DNA of 64,000 bases. It comes from an uncultured Lachnotalea sp. GTDB taxonomy: Bacteria; Bacillota; Clostridia; Lachnospirales; Lachnospiraceae. Below are positions 41,329 to 50,234 of this stretch, piece by piece; positions within the stretch are counted from its first letter, which is position 1, and each line of letters opens with the position of its first letter. The stretch lies in the NCBI GenBank assembly GCA_948470255.1, contig CAOKOS010000001.1, forward strand, positions 1-64,000. The letters are read 5' to 3'. The notes under the pieces were generated by a model. It made no database searches, had not been told where the DNA came from, and worked only from the letters and a program-made list of their open reading frames with translations. Position numbers and translations under genes: made by a program.

Positions 41329-41370
41329 GGACAGGGGAAAATACAAAAGTGTAAAAAAGGAGGTATTGCC

Positions 41371-41634
41371 ATGATCAGCGAGAAGGTGGTCATCAAAAAT
41401 CCTACCGGACTGCATTTACGCCCGGCAGGAGTGCTATGTAAGGAAGCGATGAATTATGCTTCGTCCATCACATTTCGCTTTGAAAATATTACGGCTAATG
41501 CAAAGAGTGTGCTCAGTGTGCTGGGAGCGTGCATTAAAACTGGAGATGAGCTGGAATTTATCTGCGACGGGCCGGATGAAAAGGAAGCTCTTGAGGCCAT
41601 TGTCACAATCGTGAAGAATGGCCTGGGTGAATGA
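41371..41634 (+). CDS. HPr-family phosphocarrier protein
   Basis: An 87-residue protein of HPr size. The phosphorylatable histidine lies in TGLHLRPAGVL, as in HPr. The regulatory-serine region reads NAKSVLSVLGACIKTGDELEF, whereas housekeeping HPr usually has GKSIMGVMSLG; the serine is present but its surroundings differ. It could be the PTS phosphocarrier or a Crh-like regulatory paralog. It has a strong site (AAAGGAGGTATTGCC), follows cdaR by 42 nt and overlaps the polymerase gene by 4 nt. No other PTS gene is in the window. Confidence 0.88.
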   Translation: MISEKVVIKNPTGLHLRPAGVLCKEAMNYASSITFRFENITANAKSVLSVLGACIKTGDELEFICDGPDEKEALEAIVTIVKNGLGE

Positions 41635-42959
41635 TGACGGCAGCCGCTTTGGGGGTTCACCTGGCTGGCGGCGCGGCGGCGGCTCTTTTGGCAAAAACCG
41701 GAGAATATATATTTTCCGGTTTTGTTTTCATTTTGCTGGCGGTTTTTGAATACCTGTTTTATTATCGGAGAGAAAGAGATTTACTGCAAATGGAAGCAGT
41801 ATTCTCTCTGTTTTGGACTGGAGGCATGGGCCTGTCAGCCATGAAGCTTTCCAGGCTGGCGCAGGACTGGGAGCCGGATACCTGGATCAGTTTTATCCTG
41901 GTATATGTGGTTTTTATTGTCGGATATGAAGGCAGGGCGGCCTGGGAGAAGAGAAGGAAATCGGAAGAAAAAAAAGAGGGCCTTTTTTCCCAGCTGGAGC
42001 GCTCTGGCGGCGGCAATGAAGTAGCGAAGCGGTTGCTTCACTGCATGGATGTGGTTCTTTTTGTCTCTGTGTCCTGTTTTATTTTGGAAGCGGCAGCGCT
42101 TCGGGAAGTGCCGCTGTTTTCTGATAAGCCTCATGCCTATTCCTATTTTCATTTGTCAGGTGTCCACTATTTTACTGTGAGCAGTATTTTTGTGTTGCCC
42201 CTTTCTGTACTTTACAGACGGGTAAAAGGGAAGCTTTCCACAAAAGAATGGATGAGGATTGGCCTTTATTGTGCAGTGGCCCTTGCCATCCCTGTGCTCT
42301 GTGTATCCAGATTCCAGCTCCTTTTGGCGGTTTTTCTGTCTGTCTGTGTGGCAGTAATGGCGTGGCCGGGGATAAAATTTCGCTATATTTTCTTGGTTAT
42401 TGCCGCGCTGGTGCCTGCTTATGTGGGGCTTACCGTTGCTAGGAATCACGATGTAGCCTATTTAAATGGTATTTTTGAAATGAAAAATGCCGCTATGCCA
42501 ATTTACATCACCCAGCCATATATGTATGTGGCCAACAATTATGATAATTTTAATTGTCTGGTGAAAGGGCTTCCGGCTCATACTTTTGGGCTGCGTCAGC
42601 TTTTTCCGGTGTTTGCCCTAAGCGGTCTTAAATTTTTGTGGCCTGGGCTGGTAAGTTTTCCGATTTATATAACAAAGACGGAATTGACCACATTGACGTT
42701 CATATATGATGCTTATTATGATTTTGGCCTGGTGGGCGTGTTTCTATTTGGCTTGATTCTCAGTATGGCCTGCCAGAAAATATCTTCTCTTAAAGAACGG
42801 GGCCAAAATCCGGTGGCGCTTCTTTTTGGCGCTCAAATCACCATGTACCTGGTACTTTCTTTTTTTACCACCTGGTTCAGCAATCCCACCACCTGGTTTT
42901 GGCTGGCGCTCACCGGAATCATGTATTTTTATGTGGGTTTGGGCGTGAAAAGCCTTTGA
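41631..42959 (+). CDS. Wzy-like oligosaccharide repeat-unit polymerase
   Basis: A 442-residue protein with about 11-12 membrane helices and a large extracytoplasmic loop near residues 275-330 (RNHDVAYLNGIFEMKNAAMPIYITQPYMYVANNYDNFN), the layout of O-antigen/capsule polymerases. The motif around ARNHDVAY and FDFGLVGVFLFGLILS-like end (YDFGLVGVFLFG) recalls the 'oligosaccharide repeat unit polymerase' group. It would join lipid-linked repeat units outside the membrane. Its start overlaps the HPr-like stop (ATGA), so the polysaccharide locus is fused transcriptionally to the cda operon. Confidence 0.8.
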   Translation: MMTAAALGVHLAGGAAAALLAKTGEYIFSGFVFILLAVFEYLFYYRRERDLLQMEAVFSLFWTGGMGLSAMKLSRLAQDWEPDTWISFILVYVVFIVGYEGRAAWEKRRKSEEKKEGLFSQLERSGGGNEVAKRLLHCMDVVLFVSVSCFILEAAALREVPLFSDKPHAYSYFHLSGVHYFTVSSIFVLPLSVLYRRVKGKLSTKEWMRIGLYCAVALAIPVLCVSRFQLLLAVFLSVCVAVMAWPGIKFRYIFLVIAALVPAYVGLTVARNHDVAYLNGIFEMKNAAMPIYITQPYMYVANNYDNFNCLVKGLPAHTFGLRQLFPVFALSGLKFLWPGLVSFPIYITKTELTTLTFIYDAYYDFGLVGVFLFGLILSMACQKISSLKERGQNPVALLFGAQITMYLVLSFFTTWFSNPTTWFWLALTGIMYFYVGLGVKSL

Positions 42960-43001
42960 TTTATAACAATACCGTTAAATTGTGGGACATCCTGAAAACC
43001 G

Positions 43002-43030
43002 TTGACAATTTTACATGGGGATGATATTAT
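43002..43030 (+). promoter_or_regulatory. Promoter before the glycosyltransferase-flippase block
   Basis: A near-consensus TTGACA (43002-43007) and TATTAT (43025-43030) at 17-nt spacing, about 100 nt before the glycosyltransferase start. Confidence 0.75.
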
Positions 43031-43126
43031 GGGGGCTATGTCAAAAGAATGTCTGTTTGGTGCATTAGTATGAAAAACGGCTGATGGCAATTTGTTTTTT
43101 GGCAAAGCAAATGATCGGAGAGTGGA

Positions 43127-44155
43127 ATGAAGGTCAGTGTCATTGTTCCTGTTTATAATGGAGAATTGTATTTAGATGCATGTTTAAATAGTTTATTAAG
43201 GCAGACCCTGGATGAATATGAAATTATCTGCGTCGACGACGGATCCTCTGACCGCAGCTTGGAAATCTTGGAAAAATACCAAAAGCTTTTTTCCGAAAAG
43301 CTGCGGGTGCTTTCCCAGGAAAACAGAGGGGCCTGGCGGGCGCGGGAAACGGGAATCCAGGTGGCTCAGGGAACTTATGTTGGGTTTTGCGACTGTGACG
43401 ACACCGTTTCAGCGGACATGCTGGAAATCATGTATGGGAGAGCGGTTCAGACAAAGGCCGATATGGTAGTTTGCGCATATGACCGCATTTCCGGGAAAAA
43501 GCGGGGAAGGAAACAGCCGGAGATGACAGTATTCGGCGGGTGTACTTATCGTTTGCCAGAAAAACGGGATATTCTTCCGGTAGTTAATACGGGTCTTTGG
43601 AATAAGCTGATTCGCAGGAAGATTTTAAGCAGACATATTACTTTTGAAAAGCCGCCGCGTGTGGCGGAGGATATGATGTTCCTTCTCAGCATTTATCCAT
43701 TTGTGAAAAGAATCAGCTTTGTAAAAAAACCCCTATATCAATATTATATCCGAAGCGCTTCTTCTTTCAGCCATGTGAGTCAGTGGGAGCTTTCCATGCA
43801 CAGAAAACAGATGGAACAGGTCAGAGACTATGTTCTGGCATCCGGAGGGCCGTCCTGGCCAGATATTATCAGCCAGTTTGCGATGATTCATTTTGGATTG
43901 TCACTGATACTCCGGCTGGATTTTAAGTCGGTGGATCAAAAACAGATATTGCAGGATACGACAGACTGGCTGGACAAAAACTTTCCCGGATGGAAAAGGA
44001 ACCCTTATCTGAAATTGTCTTATGTGCTTCGGAGACATCATTATTTATGGAAGCCTGCGGTTGTCAGAATGGTGTTCCAAAGGGGACTTGTTACGCCGTT
44101 TATCAGAATGTATCGGTTGGTTTCAGAAAAGCTGGGCGTAGAAATAAAATGGTGA
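43127..44155 (+). CDS. Family 2 glycosyltransferase
   Basis: A 342-residue GT-A enzyme. The N-terminal domain begins MKVSVIVPVYNGELYLDACLNSLLRQT with ICVDDGSSD and the DxD-type metal site FCDCDDTVSADML near residue 88. The block LWNKLIRRKIL and PRVAEDMMFLLSIYPF is typical of glycosyltransferases of capsule and LTA-like loci. The C-terminal 100 residues are helical and basic. It is cytoplasmic or membrane-associated; donor and acceptor cannot be read. It overlaps the flippase gene by 7 nt. The SD is GGAGAGTGGA. Confidence 0.92.
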   Translation: MKVSVIVPVYNGELYLDACLNSLLRQTLDEYEIICVDDGSSDRSLEILEKYQKLFSEKLRVLSQENRGAWRARETGIQVAQGTYVGFCDCDDTVSADMLEIMYGRAVQTKADMVVCAYDRISGKKRGRKQPEMTVFGGCTYRLPEKRDILPVVNTGLWNKLIRRKILSRHITFEKPPRVAEDMMFLLSIYPFVKRISFVKKPLYQYYIRSASSFSHVSQWELSMHRKQMEQVRDYVLASGGPSWPDIISQFAMIHFGLSLILRLDFKSVDQKQILQDTTDWLDKNFPGWKRNPYLKLSYVLRRHHYLWKPAVVRMVFQRGLVTPFIRMYRLVSEKLGVEIKW

Positions 44156-45411
44156 ATACGATAAAGAAACTGTTATTTGGTTCCAATGAACGGATTCCGG
44201 CGCGGATTATGATCTGGAATATGGCTGCCAGTATGCTTTATTCACTGCAGTCGGCGATTTTACTTCTTGTTGTGACCAGGCACGGCGGCCTTTCGCAGGC
44301 GGGAGTCTATTCTATTGTTTATGCCGTGGCGCAAACCTTTGCGGCAATGGGAAGTTATTCCATGAGAGGCTTTCTGGTGTCGGATACCAGGAATGAATAT
44401 CCCTTTGAAACCTACTATACTGCCCATGTGGTGACCTGCACTGCCATGTTGGCCTGCTGTTTCGGTTATGCATGTGTAAACCGGATGTCGGCAGATGAAA
44501 TTACAGCGGTTATGCTTATGGGCGTGTACCGGGCCGTGGACGGTATGGAGGATCTCTATCTCGGGGAAATACAGAAAAGGGGACGCCTGGATGTGGCTTC
44601 CAAAGAAGAGGTTGTCAGGATTGTATTGGCGACCTTTGGTTTTGCAGCCGTATATGTACTGACAGATGATCTGGTTCTCGCCTCTGGCACAATGGCTGCG
44701 ACGGCGGGAGTGGTCTGCTATGTCCTGATGCGGGTGATTCTTACGGAATATCCGGGAGCCAGGGGCAGAATCACATTCCGCAGGGTCTGGAAGCTTCTGG
44801 CTGTCTGTTTTCCTATCTTTTTGGGAGCGATTTTGTATAATTATCTGATCAATACGCCTAAATATGCAATTAACCGGAATCTGGATTCCGAATCGCAGGC
44901 GATTTTCAATATTCTTTTTATGAGTATATTTGCAATCAATCTTCTCAGCAGCTTTATTTTCAATCCCCTGATTGGCCGTATGGGGGAATGGTGGAACGGC
45001 GGAGAGAAAAAACGGTTTTTATACCTTGTATTGAAGCAGGTGGCTCTTGTTGCCGCGATTTCCGTAATCATAATCCTGGCGGCATATTTTCTGGGATGTC
45101 CGGCTCTTTCTCTGATATTTGGCGTGGATCTGTCCGGCTACAGAGGGCTTTTATGTCTGCTCTTATGTTTTGGCGGCGTTGCGGCTTTGGATGCTTTTTT
45201 TGCAATCGTACTGACTGTCATGAGGCGCCAGCATTATATTACGATTGGCTATGGGCTTGCGTTTACAGTGAATTATTTTTCGATGGATCAGATTGTAATG
45301 GCAAAGGGCTTAACTGGGGCGGGAATAGTCTATGGGCTGACCATGGGTGTGGTCTTAATTGTGTTTATATTTGGGGTTTTATCCCATAAAGGATGGTATG
45401 GAAATGATTAA
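44149..45411 (+). CDS. Wzx-like polysaccharide flippase (MOP superfamily)
   Basis: A 420-residue protein with about 12 membrane helices, the size and layout of oligosaccharide flippases. The start at ATG 44149 overlaps the glycosyltransferase stop; the track start 43990 is in the preceding gene. Features include the early RIMIWNMAASMLYSLQSAILLLVVTRHGG, which matches the first helix of lipopolysaccharide biosynthesis proteins, and the mid-region NTPKYAINRNLDSESQAIFNILFMS, a common block in this family. It would move lipid-linked units across the membrane to the Wzy-like polymerase encoded at 41.6 kb. Confidence 0.88.
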   Translation: MVNTIKKLLFGSNERIPARIMIWNMAASMLYSLQSAILLLVVTRHGGLSQAGVYSIVYAVAQTFAAMGSYSMRGFLVSDTRNEYPFETYYTAHVVTCTAMLACCFGYACVNRMSADEITAVMLMGVYRAVDGMEDLYLGEIQKRGRLDVASKEEVVRIVLATFGFAAVYVLTDDLVLASGTMAATAGVVCYVLMRVILTEYPGARGRITFRRVWKLLAVCFPIFLGAILYNYLINTPKYAINRNLDSESQAIFNILFMSIFAINLLSSFIFNPLIGRMGEWWNGGEKKRFLYLVLKQVALVAAISVIIILAAYFLGCPALSLIFGVDLSGYRGLLCLLLCFGGVAALDAFFAIVLTVMRRQHYITIGYGLAFTVNYFSMDQIVMAKGLTGAGIVYGLTMGVVLIVFIFGVLSHKGWYGND

Positions 45412-46687
45412 AAAGCAGATTATAAAGCTGTATCATAAAGTGTCTGGTCTGGCTTTGGTGCATATGGCTGTATGCGTGTATAATCATGGGACATTCTGGA
45501 GTAATTTTGCATCATACCTACGGTTAAAAAGGACGGCAAAAAAATTGAACCAGAAATCTTTTGATAAAATCAATACGATCTTTATCTGCCAGAACATTTC
45601 GGTCTGGAGCAAAGTCCGCCCTGTTTACGAACAAATGAAACGCGACGGCCGGTTCCGTGTATGGATCGTCGCCGTGGCGGATATTATTGACAAAAATGGG
45701 GAAAACGGGGCTTTGGAATATCTGACCGGCCTCGGCTATGAAGATGTGATTAATGCAAGTACGGAAAACGGCTGGTTTGATCTTTGCATACTGCATCCCT
45801 ATTACGTTTTCCTCCCCAAACCATATGAACAGTATATGCCGCCCCAGTATCAGAGTAAGGTCATTTCTTCTTATGCGAAAATCTGCTATATTCTGTATGG
45901 CCTTGAAACGACAAAAGTGATTATTCCTTTTACCTACAGCAGGCTTTTTTTTAGAAATGTGGCTGTTTACCTGGCTGAGAACAAATATTATGCCAGGTTT
46001 AATCAAAAACGCATGGCCTGGTCCCACAGAAAAAAGGTACGCCGTTCCCTGAATCTGGGATATCCGGCCTTCGAGGCTGTCGGCAAGTTAAAAAAGGAAC
46101 CCCATGATCTGCCGCTCCGTGTTCTCTGGACTCCCCGTTGGTCGGAGGATAAAGAGGTTGGAGGCGGAAATTTCATCCGGTATAAAGACGAGATGCCTGA
46201 TTTCATCGAATCTCATGAAGAGATGACTATGACATTCCGTCCCCATCCAATGACATTTTATCATTTTGTGTCTGTAAAACGGATGACAGAGGATGATGTT
46301 GCCGCTTATAAAAAGCGATATGGTGGAAATGGACGGTTAAAGCTGGATGAGACTCCGAATTATTTGGATGCATTTGAATGGTCGGATGTGTTGGTTTCCG
46401 ACACCTCATCCCTGGTCATCGAGTATGCAATCACGAAAAAGCCTCAGATTTTTTGCGACACCGGCTGCAAAAACAGTCCCGATATGGATATCCTGACAAA
46501 GGGCTTTTATATTGCGTATTCCATGGAAGACGTAAAAAAATATCTGTTGATGTTGTCGCGGGGAGAAGATCCGTTAAAGGAGAAACGGATACAGATATGC
46601 AAAGAAATGTTTGGAAATCATATTGGGCACACCTCAAAAAAAATCACGGAAGCTTTAGCCAGAGAATTTGCGGAAGGCCGGGAGTAG
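45398..46687 (+). CDS. TagB/TagF-like CDP-glycerol:glycerophosphotransferase family protein
   Basis: A 429-residue protein. The C-terminal half carries the family hallmarks: TFRPHPMTFYHFVS, LDETPNYLDAFEWSDVLVSDTSSLVIEYAITKKPQIFCD, in which the HP and SDTSS motifs form the donor site of TagB/TagF and relatives. ATG 45398 with AAAGGATGGT is chosen; ATG 45404 is an alternative. It overlaps the flippase gene by 14 nt. Members add glycerol-phosphate, ribitol-phosphate or related units to lipid-linked glycans; no CDP-glycerol synthesis gene is in the window, so the donor is uncertain. Confidence 0.82.
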   Translation: MEMIKKQIIKLYHKVSGLALVHMAVCVYNHGTFWSNFASYLRLKRTAKKLNQKSFDKINTIFICQNISVWSKVRPVYEQMKRDGRFRVWIVAVADIIDKNGENGALEYLTGLGYEDVINASTENGWFDLCILHPYYVFLPKPYEQYMPPQYQSKVISSYAKICYILYGLETTKVIIPFTYSRLFFRNVAVYLAENKYYARFNQKRMAWSHRKKVRRSLNLGYPAFEAVGKLKKEPHDLPLRVLWTPRWSEDKEVGGGNFIRYKDEMPDFIESHEEMTMTFRPHPMTFYHFVSVKRMTEDDVAAYKKRYGGNGRLKLDETPNYLDAFEWSDVLVSDTSSLVIEYAITKKPQIFCDTGCKNSPDMDILTKGFYIAYSMEDVKKYLLMLSRGEDPLKEKRIQICKEMFGNHIGHTSKKITEALAREFAEGRE

Positions 46688-47056
46688 GACAACGCCCTTG
46701 GATTTCCCATGTTTTATATCCTGACAGGAAGAAGAGTGAGCTTTCCACGGACCATAAAATATGGAAACTCAAAGAAAAAAACCGGATTGTAATATTCAAA
46801 CAGGTGTGCTATACTAGAAAAATGCTAGAGAGGGAAGGAGCTCTTCCCTGTACCGGCGGTAAACAAATAAAACAGATGGGAATGATGACAGATGGGGCTG
46901 GTATGGGACAAAACAGCACAAAAAGCAAAATGTATATAATAAGGAAGTACAGCGTGATTTACCGACTATGAAGACATACGGAGAACGTGGAAAAAGAAAC
47001 TTGAAGAGAGACTGTATATTTAGACGGTATGTTTATAGAAAAGAGGGAGATAAGTC
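46688..47056 (+). other. Intergenic region and leader before leuA
   Basis: This 369-nt stretch holds the leuA promoter and about 235 nt of leader. AGGGAAG/CTTCCCT (about 46834-46852) can form a short hairpin. I found no T-box sequence, no leucine-rich leader peptide and no clear attenuator. The tail of a spurious ORF (46378-46971) crosses it. Confidence 0.55.
46787..46815 (+). promoter_or_regulatory. Promoter of leuA
   Basis: TTGTAA (46787-46792) and TATACT (46810-46815) are spaced by 17 nt. Confidence 0.6.
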
Positions 47057-48712
47057 ATGCTGAACTATAAAAGATATAAAAGAGTTCCCGTAGTGGATTT
47101 TTCGGAGAGAACCTGGCCGGGGAAGGAGATTGAAAAGGCTCCTGCCTGGTGCAGTGTGGATTTGCGGGATGGAAATCAGGCGCTGATCGAACCTATGGTG
47201 GTGGAAGAGAAAATTGAGATGTTCAATCTGCTGGTGAAGCTGGGATTTAAGGAGATCGAGGTTGGGTTCCCGGCGGCTTCCCAGATTGAATACGATTTTC
47301 TGCGGCAGCTTGTGGACAGGGGCCTGATTCCAGATGACGTGCAGGTGCAGGTGCTGGTACAGTGCAGGGAACATCTCATTGACCGGACGTTTGAAGCGCT
47401 TCAGGGCATTAAACAGGCGGTGGTGCATATCTACAATTCCACTTCGACCCTGCAAAGAGACGTAGTATTTGGTATGGACAAAGACCATATCAGGCAGATT
47501 GCCGTAGATGGGACAAAGATGGTGAAAGAGAGGGCGGCTTCTTTTGATGGGAAGATTGTCCTGGAATATTCCCCGGAGAGTTTTACAGGCACGGAGCTGG
47601 ATTATGCGCTGGAGGTCTGCAGTGCAGTTCAGGAGGTATGGGGGCCTACGAAAGAGAACCCTATGATCTTTAACCTTCCGGCTACGGTGGAAATGACGAC
47701 ACCTAATGTATATGCGGATCAGATCGAATGGATGCATACTCATTTTAAGGACAGGGAAACGATTATTTTAAGTGTACACCCCCACAATGACAGGGGAACC
47801 GGAGTGGCGGCTACGGAGCTGGCCCTCCTGGCAGGCGCAGACCGGGTGGAAGGAACCCTTTTCGGCAACGGAGAGCGGACCGGAAATGTGGACATATTGA
47901 CTGTTGCTTACAATATGTTTACCCAGGGGATTAACCCGGAATTAAATATTGAAAATATCCGTGAGATTGTGGATGTGTATGAGCGCTGCACCAAGATGGA
48001 TATTGATCCCAGACATCCTTACGCCGGGAAGCTGGTATTTACAGCTTTCTCCGGTTCTCACCAGGATGCCATCAACAAAGGGGTCAAGGCGCTGAAAGCC
48101 AGAAACAATCCCTACTGGGAGGTTCCCTATCTTCCAGTGGATCCTGCCGATTTGGGGAGGGATTATGAACCCATTGTCCGTATCAATAGCCAGTCGGGAA
48201 AAGGCGGAGTGGCTTTTGTCATGGATACCTTTTATGGTTTCAAGCTGCCCAAGGGTATGCACAAGGAATTCGCCGACGTGGTTCAGCCTGTGGCCGAAGC
48301 CCACGGAGAAGTGGCGCCAGAGCAGATTATGGAATTGTTCAAAGGAGAGTACCTTTCTGCCAAAGAACCTTTTAATTTTATCCGTTGTGAAACAAGCGAT
48401 GTGGGAGAGACGGATACTCAGGCAAAATTGACTTTTAAGTATAAAGGCTCTATTTTATCATCCAGAGGGGTGGGAAACGGGCCGATTGATGCAGTACGGG
48501 CAGCCATTGAACAGACGGTGGGCATCCATGTGAAAGTACTGGACTATTCTGAGCATGCCTTGGGCGAGGGTTCCCACGCGCAGGCAGCCGCGTATATTAA
48601 AGTTATGGATGTGAACACAGGAAAAGTGACCCATGGCGTCGGTGTCAGCCCCAATATCACCAGGGCCTCCCACAGGGCATTGTTCAGTGGGTTAAACAGA
48701 TTATTTAAATAA
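47057..48712 (+). CDS. leuA: 2-isopropylmalate synthase (long form)
   Basis: A 551-residue protein that condenses acetyl-CoA with 2-oxoisovalerate in leucine synthesis. The catalytic TIM barrel carries APAWCSVDLRDGNQALIEPM, EIEVGFPAASQIEYDF, the metal-site HPHNDRGTGVAATELALLAGA and the GNGERTGNVD glycine loop. The C-terminal LeuA regulatory domain (about 420-551, FIRCETSDVGETDTQAKLTF ... DYSEHALGEGSHAQAAAYIKV) is present, so leucine feedback is likely. The motifs are of the fungal/actinobacterial LeuA2 type. It interrupts the polysaccharide region and has its own promoter. Confidence 0.96.
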   Translation: MLNYKRYKRVPVVDFSERTWPGKEIEKAPAWCSVDLRDGNQALIEPMVVEEKIEMFNLLVKLGFKEIEVGFPAASQIEYDFLRQLVDRGLIPDDVQVQVLVQCREHLIDRTFEALQGIKQAVVHIYNSTSTLQRDVVFGMDKDHIRQIAVDGTKMVKERAASFDGKIVLEYSPESFTGTELDYALEVCSAVQEVWGPTKENPMIFNLPATVEMTTPNVYADQIEWMHTHFKDRETIILSVHPHNDRGTGVAATELALLAGADRVEGTLFGNGERTGNVDILTVAYNMFTQGINPELNIENIREIVDVYERCTKMDIDPRHPYAGKLVFTAFSGSHQDAINKGVKALKARNNPYWEVPYLPVDPADLGRDYEPIVRINSQSGKGGVAFVMDTFYGFKLPKGMHKEFADVVQPVAEAHGEVAPEQIMELFKGEYLSAKEPFNFIRCETSDVGETDTQAKLTFKYKGSILSSRGVGNGPIDAVRAAIEQTVGIHVKVLDYSEHALGEGSHAQAAAYIKVMDVNTGKVTHGVGVSPNITRASHRALFSGLNRLFK

Positions 48713-49103
48713 GAGGGGACAAAGGGAGCGTCCACCATGGAAGTGCCGGACATAGCTTTTGGAAAAGTAGTGAAAAATTTCGCAGGAAGGTTTGCGGATT
48801 TTTCCGACGCTGCAGAGCAATGGCTGTCATTTTCATGGTGTTTCTCCTTTTTCTTTTTAAGTGGGATAAAGGGGATCGGGTCTACGGGCCGTATCTTAAA
48901 TTTGTGAGATACTTTGGGGCATCCTATGTGGCTGACGGACGAAGAACGGACGGTAATGGCCGCGGAATATGCAGGAACTATGCCCCACGGGCAACGTACT
49001 GATCAAAGGTCAGGCGATTGTGATCAAGATATCTGAGACATAGGGCTGACAGGAGGTGAAGTCGGCGCTTTGCCAGGAAAAGCAGAAAGGACGTAATACT
49101 CAG
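48713..49103 (+). other. Gene-free gap between leuA and glf
   Basis: 391 nt. The only ORF (48820-49002, 60 codons) has no good ribosome site; its Phe/Leu-rich start and VRYFGASYVADGRR tail match nothing I recognise. The +1/+2 frames give another short run (WLTDEERTVMAAEYAG), so this may be eroded coding DNA. An SD-like GACAGGAGGTGAAG near 49050 is too far from glf to serve it. No clear terminator after leuA was found. Confidence 0.4.
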
Positions 49104-50222
49104 ATGAAAAATTATGATTATGTGATCGTGGGTGGCGGACTCTTTGGTGGAGTGATGGCTTTTTATGCGGTAAAGCATGGGAAAAGCTGTCTGGTGGTGG
49201 AGCGGAGAAAGCACCTTGGTGGAAATATTTACTGTGAAGATGTGAGGGGGATCCCGGTTCATCGTTACGGCGCCCATATTTTTCATACATCAGACCGGGA
49301 AGTCTGGCGGTTTGTGAACAGCCTGGCAGAGTTTAACCGTTATACCAACTGTCCGGTGGCCAATTACCGGGGAGAAATGTATAATATGCCTTTTAACATG
49401 AATACTTTCAGCAAAATGTGGGGAGTTTCCACGCCGGAAGAAGCCCAGGCCAAAATCGGCGCCCAGCGGGCCGGAATCACCGGGATACCTTCCAACTTGG
49501 AGGAGCAGGCCATCTCCCTGGTGGGGACGGATATTTATGAAAAGCTAATCAAAGGTTATACGGAAAAACAATGGGGCAGGGAATGTAAAGAGCTTCCCAG
49601 TTTTATCATTCAGCGGCTTCCTGTCCGCTATACGTATGATAATAATTATTTTAATGACCTATATCAGGGGATCCCCATAGGGGGATACAACGGGCTTACA
49701 GATAAGCTGTTTGCAGGATGTGATGTTCTTTTGGGAACGGATTATCTGGCGGAGAAGGAACGGTTTGACGCCATGGGAAGCAGGGTTATTTATACAGGGA
49801 CCATCGACGGATATTTCCGCTACTGTTTTGGAAAGCTGGAATACAGAAGCCTTCGCTTCGAGGACGATATTTTTGAAACAGACAATTACCAGGGGGTGGC
49901 TGTAGTCAACCATACAGCCAGGGAAGTACCTTATACAAGAACCATTGAGCACAAGCATTTTGATTGTACCCGGGATTATAAAGAGATACCGGAAACTGTG
50001 GTGACAAGAGAATATCCGGTGGCCTGGGAAGAGGGGATGGAGCCTTACTATCCGGTTAATGACGAGAAGAACCAGAAAATATACCAGAAATATGCACAGC
50101 TTGGAAAAAAAGAGCAGAACGTGATTTTTGGAGGACGGCTTGCCGAATATAAATACTATGATATGGACAAGGTAATCCGTTCGGCCATGGAGGCGGCCAG
50201 CCAGGAGTTTGCCCTTTTGTAA
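49104..50222 (+). CDS. glf: UDP-galactopyranose mutase
   Basis: A 372-residue flavoenzyme converting UDP-galactopyranose to UDP-galactofuranose. The FAD-binding motif VIVGGGLFGGVMAFYAVKHGKSCLVVERR opens it; HRYGAHIFHTSDREVWRFV is the Glf signature; GYTEKQWGRECKELP and the late arginine-containing ANYRGEMYNMPFNMNTF block fit the substrate site. The start ATG 49104 gives the expected N-terminus; the track's 49056 adds 16 unrelated residues. UDP-galactose can come from GalE at 33 kb. Its presence suggests that the surface glycan contains galactofuranose. Confidence 0.95.
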   Translation: MKNYDYVIVGGGLFGGVMAFYAVKHGKSCLVVERRKHLGGNIYCEDVRGIPVHRYGAHIFHTSDREVWRFVNSLAEFNRYTNCPVANYRGEMYNMPFNMNTFSKMWGVSTPEEAQAKIGAQRAGITGIPSNLEEQAISLVGTDIYEKLIKGYTEKQWGRECKELPSFIIQRLPVRYTYDNNYFNDLYQGIPIGGYNGLTDKLFAGCDVLLGTDYLAEKERFDAMGSRVIYTGTIDGYFRYCFGKLEYRSLRFEDDIFETDNYQGVAVVNHTAREVPYTRTIEHKHFDCTRDYKEIPETVVTREYPVAWEEGMEPYYPVNDEKNQKIYQKYAQLGKKEQNVIFGGRLAEYKYYDMDKVIRSAMEAASQEFALL

Positions 50223-50234
50223 AGAGGTAAGAGC

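Noticed and set aside
46822-46971. Possible leader peptide for leuA (MLEREGALPCTGG...)
   Set aside because: Few leucine codons, no run of Leu codons and no paired antiterminator/terminator helices were found.
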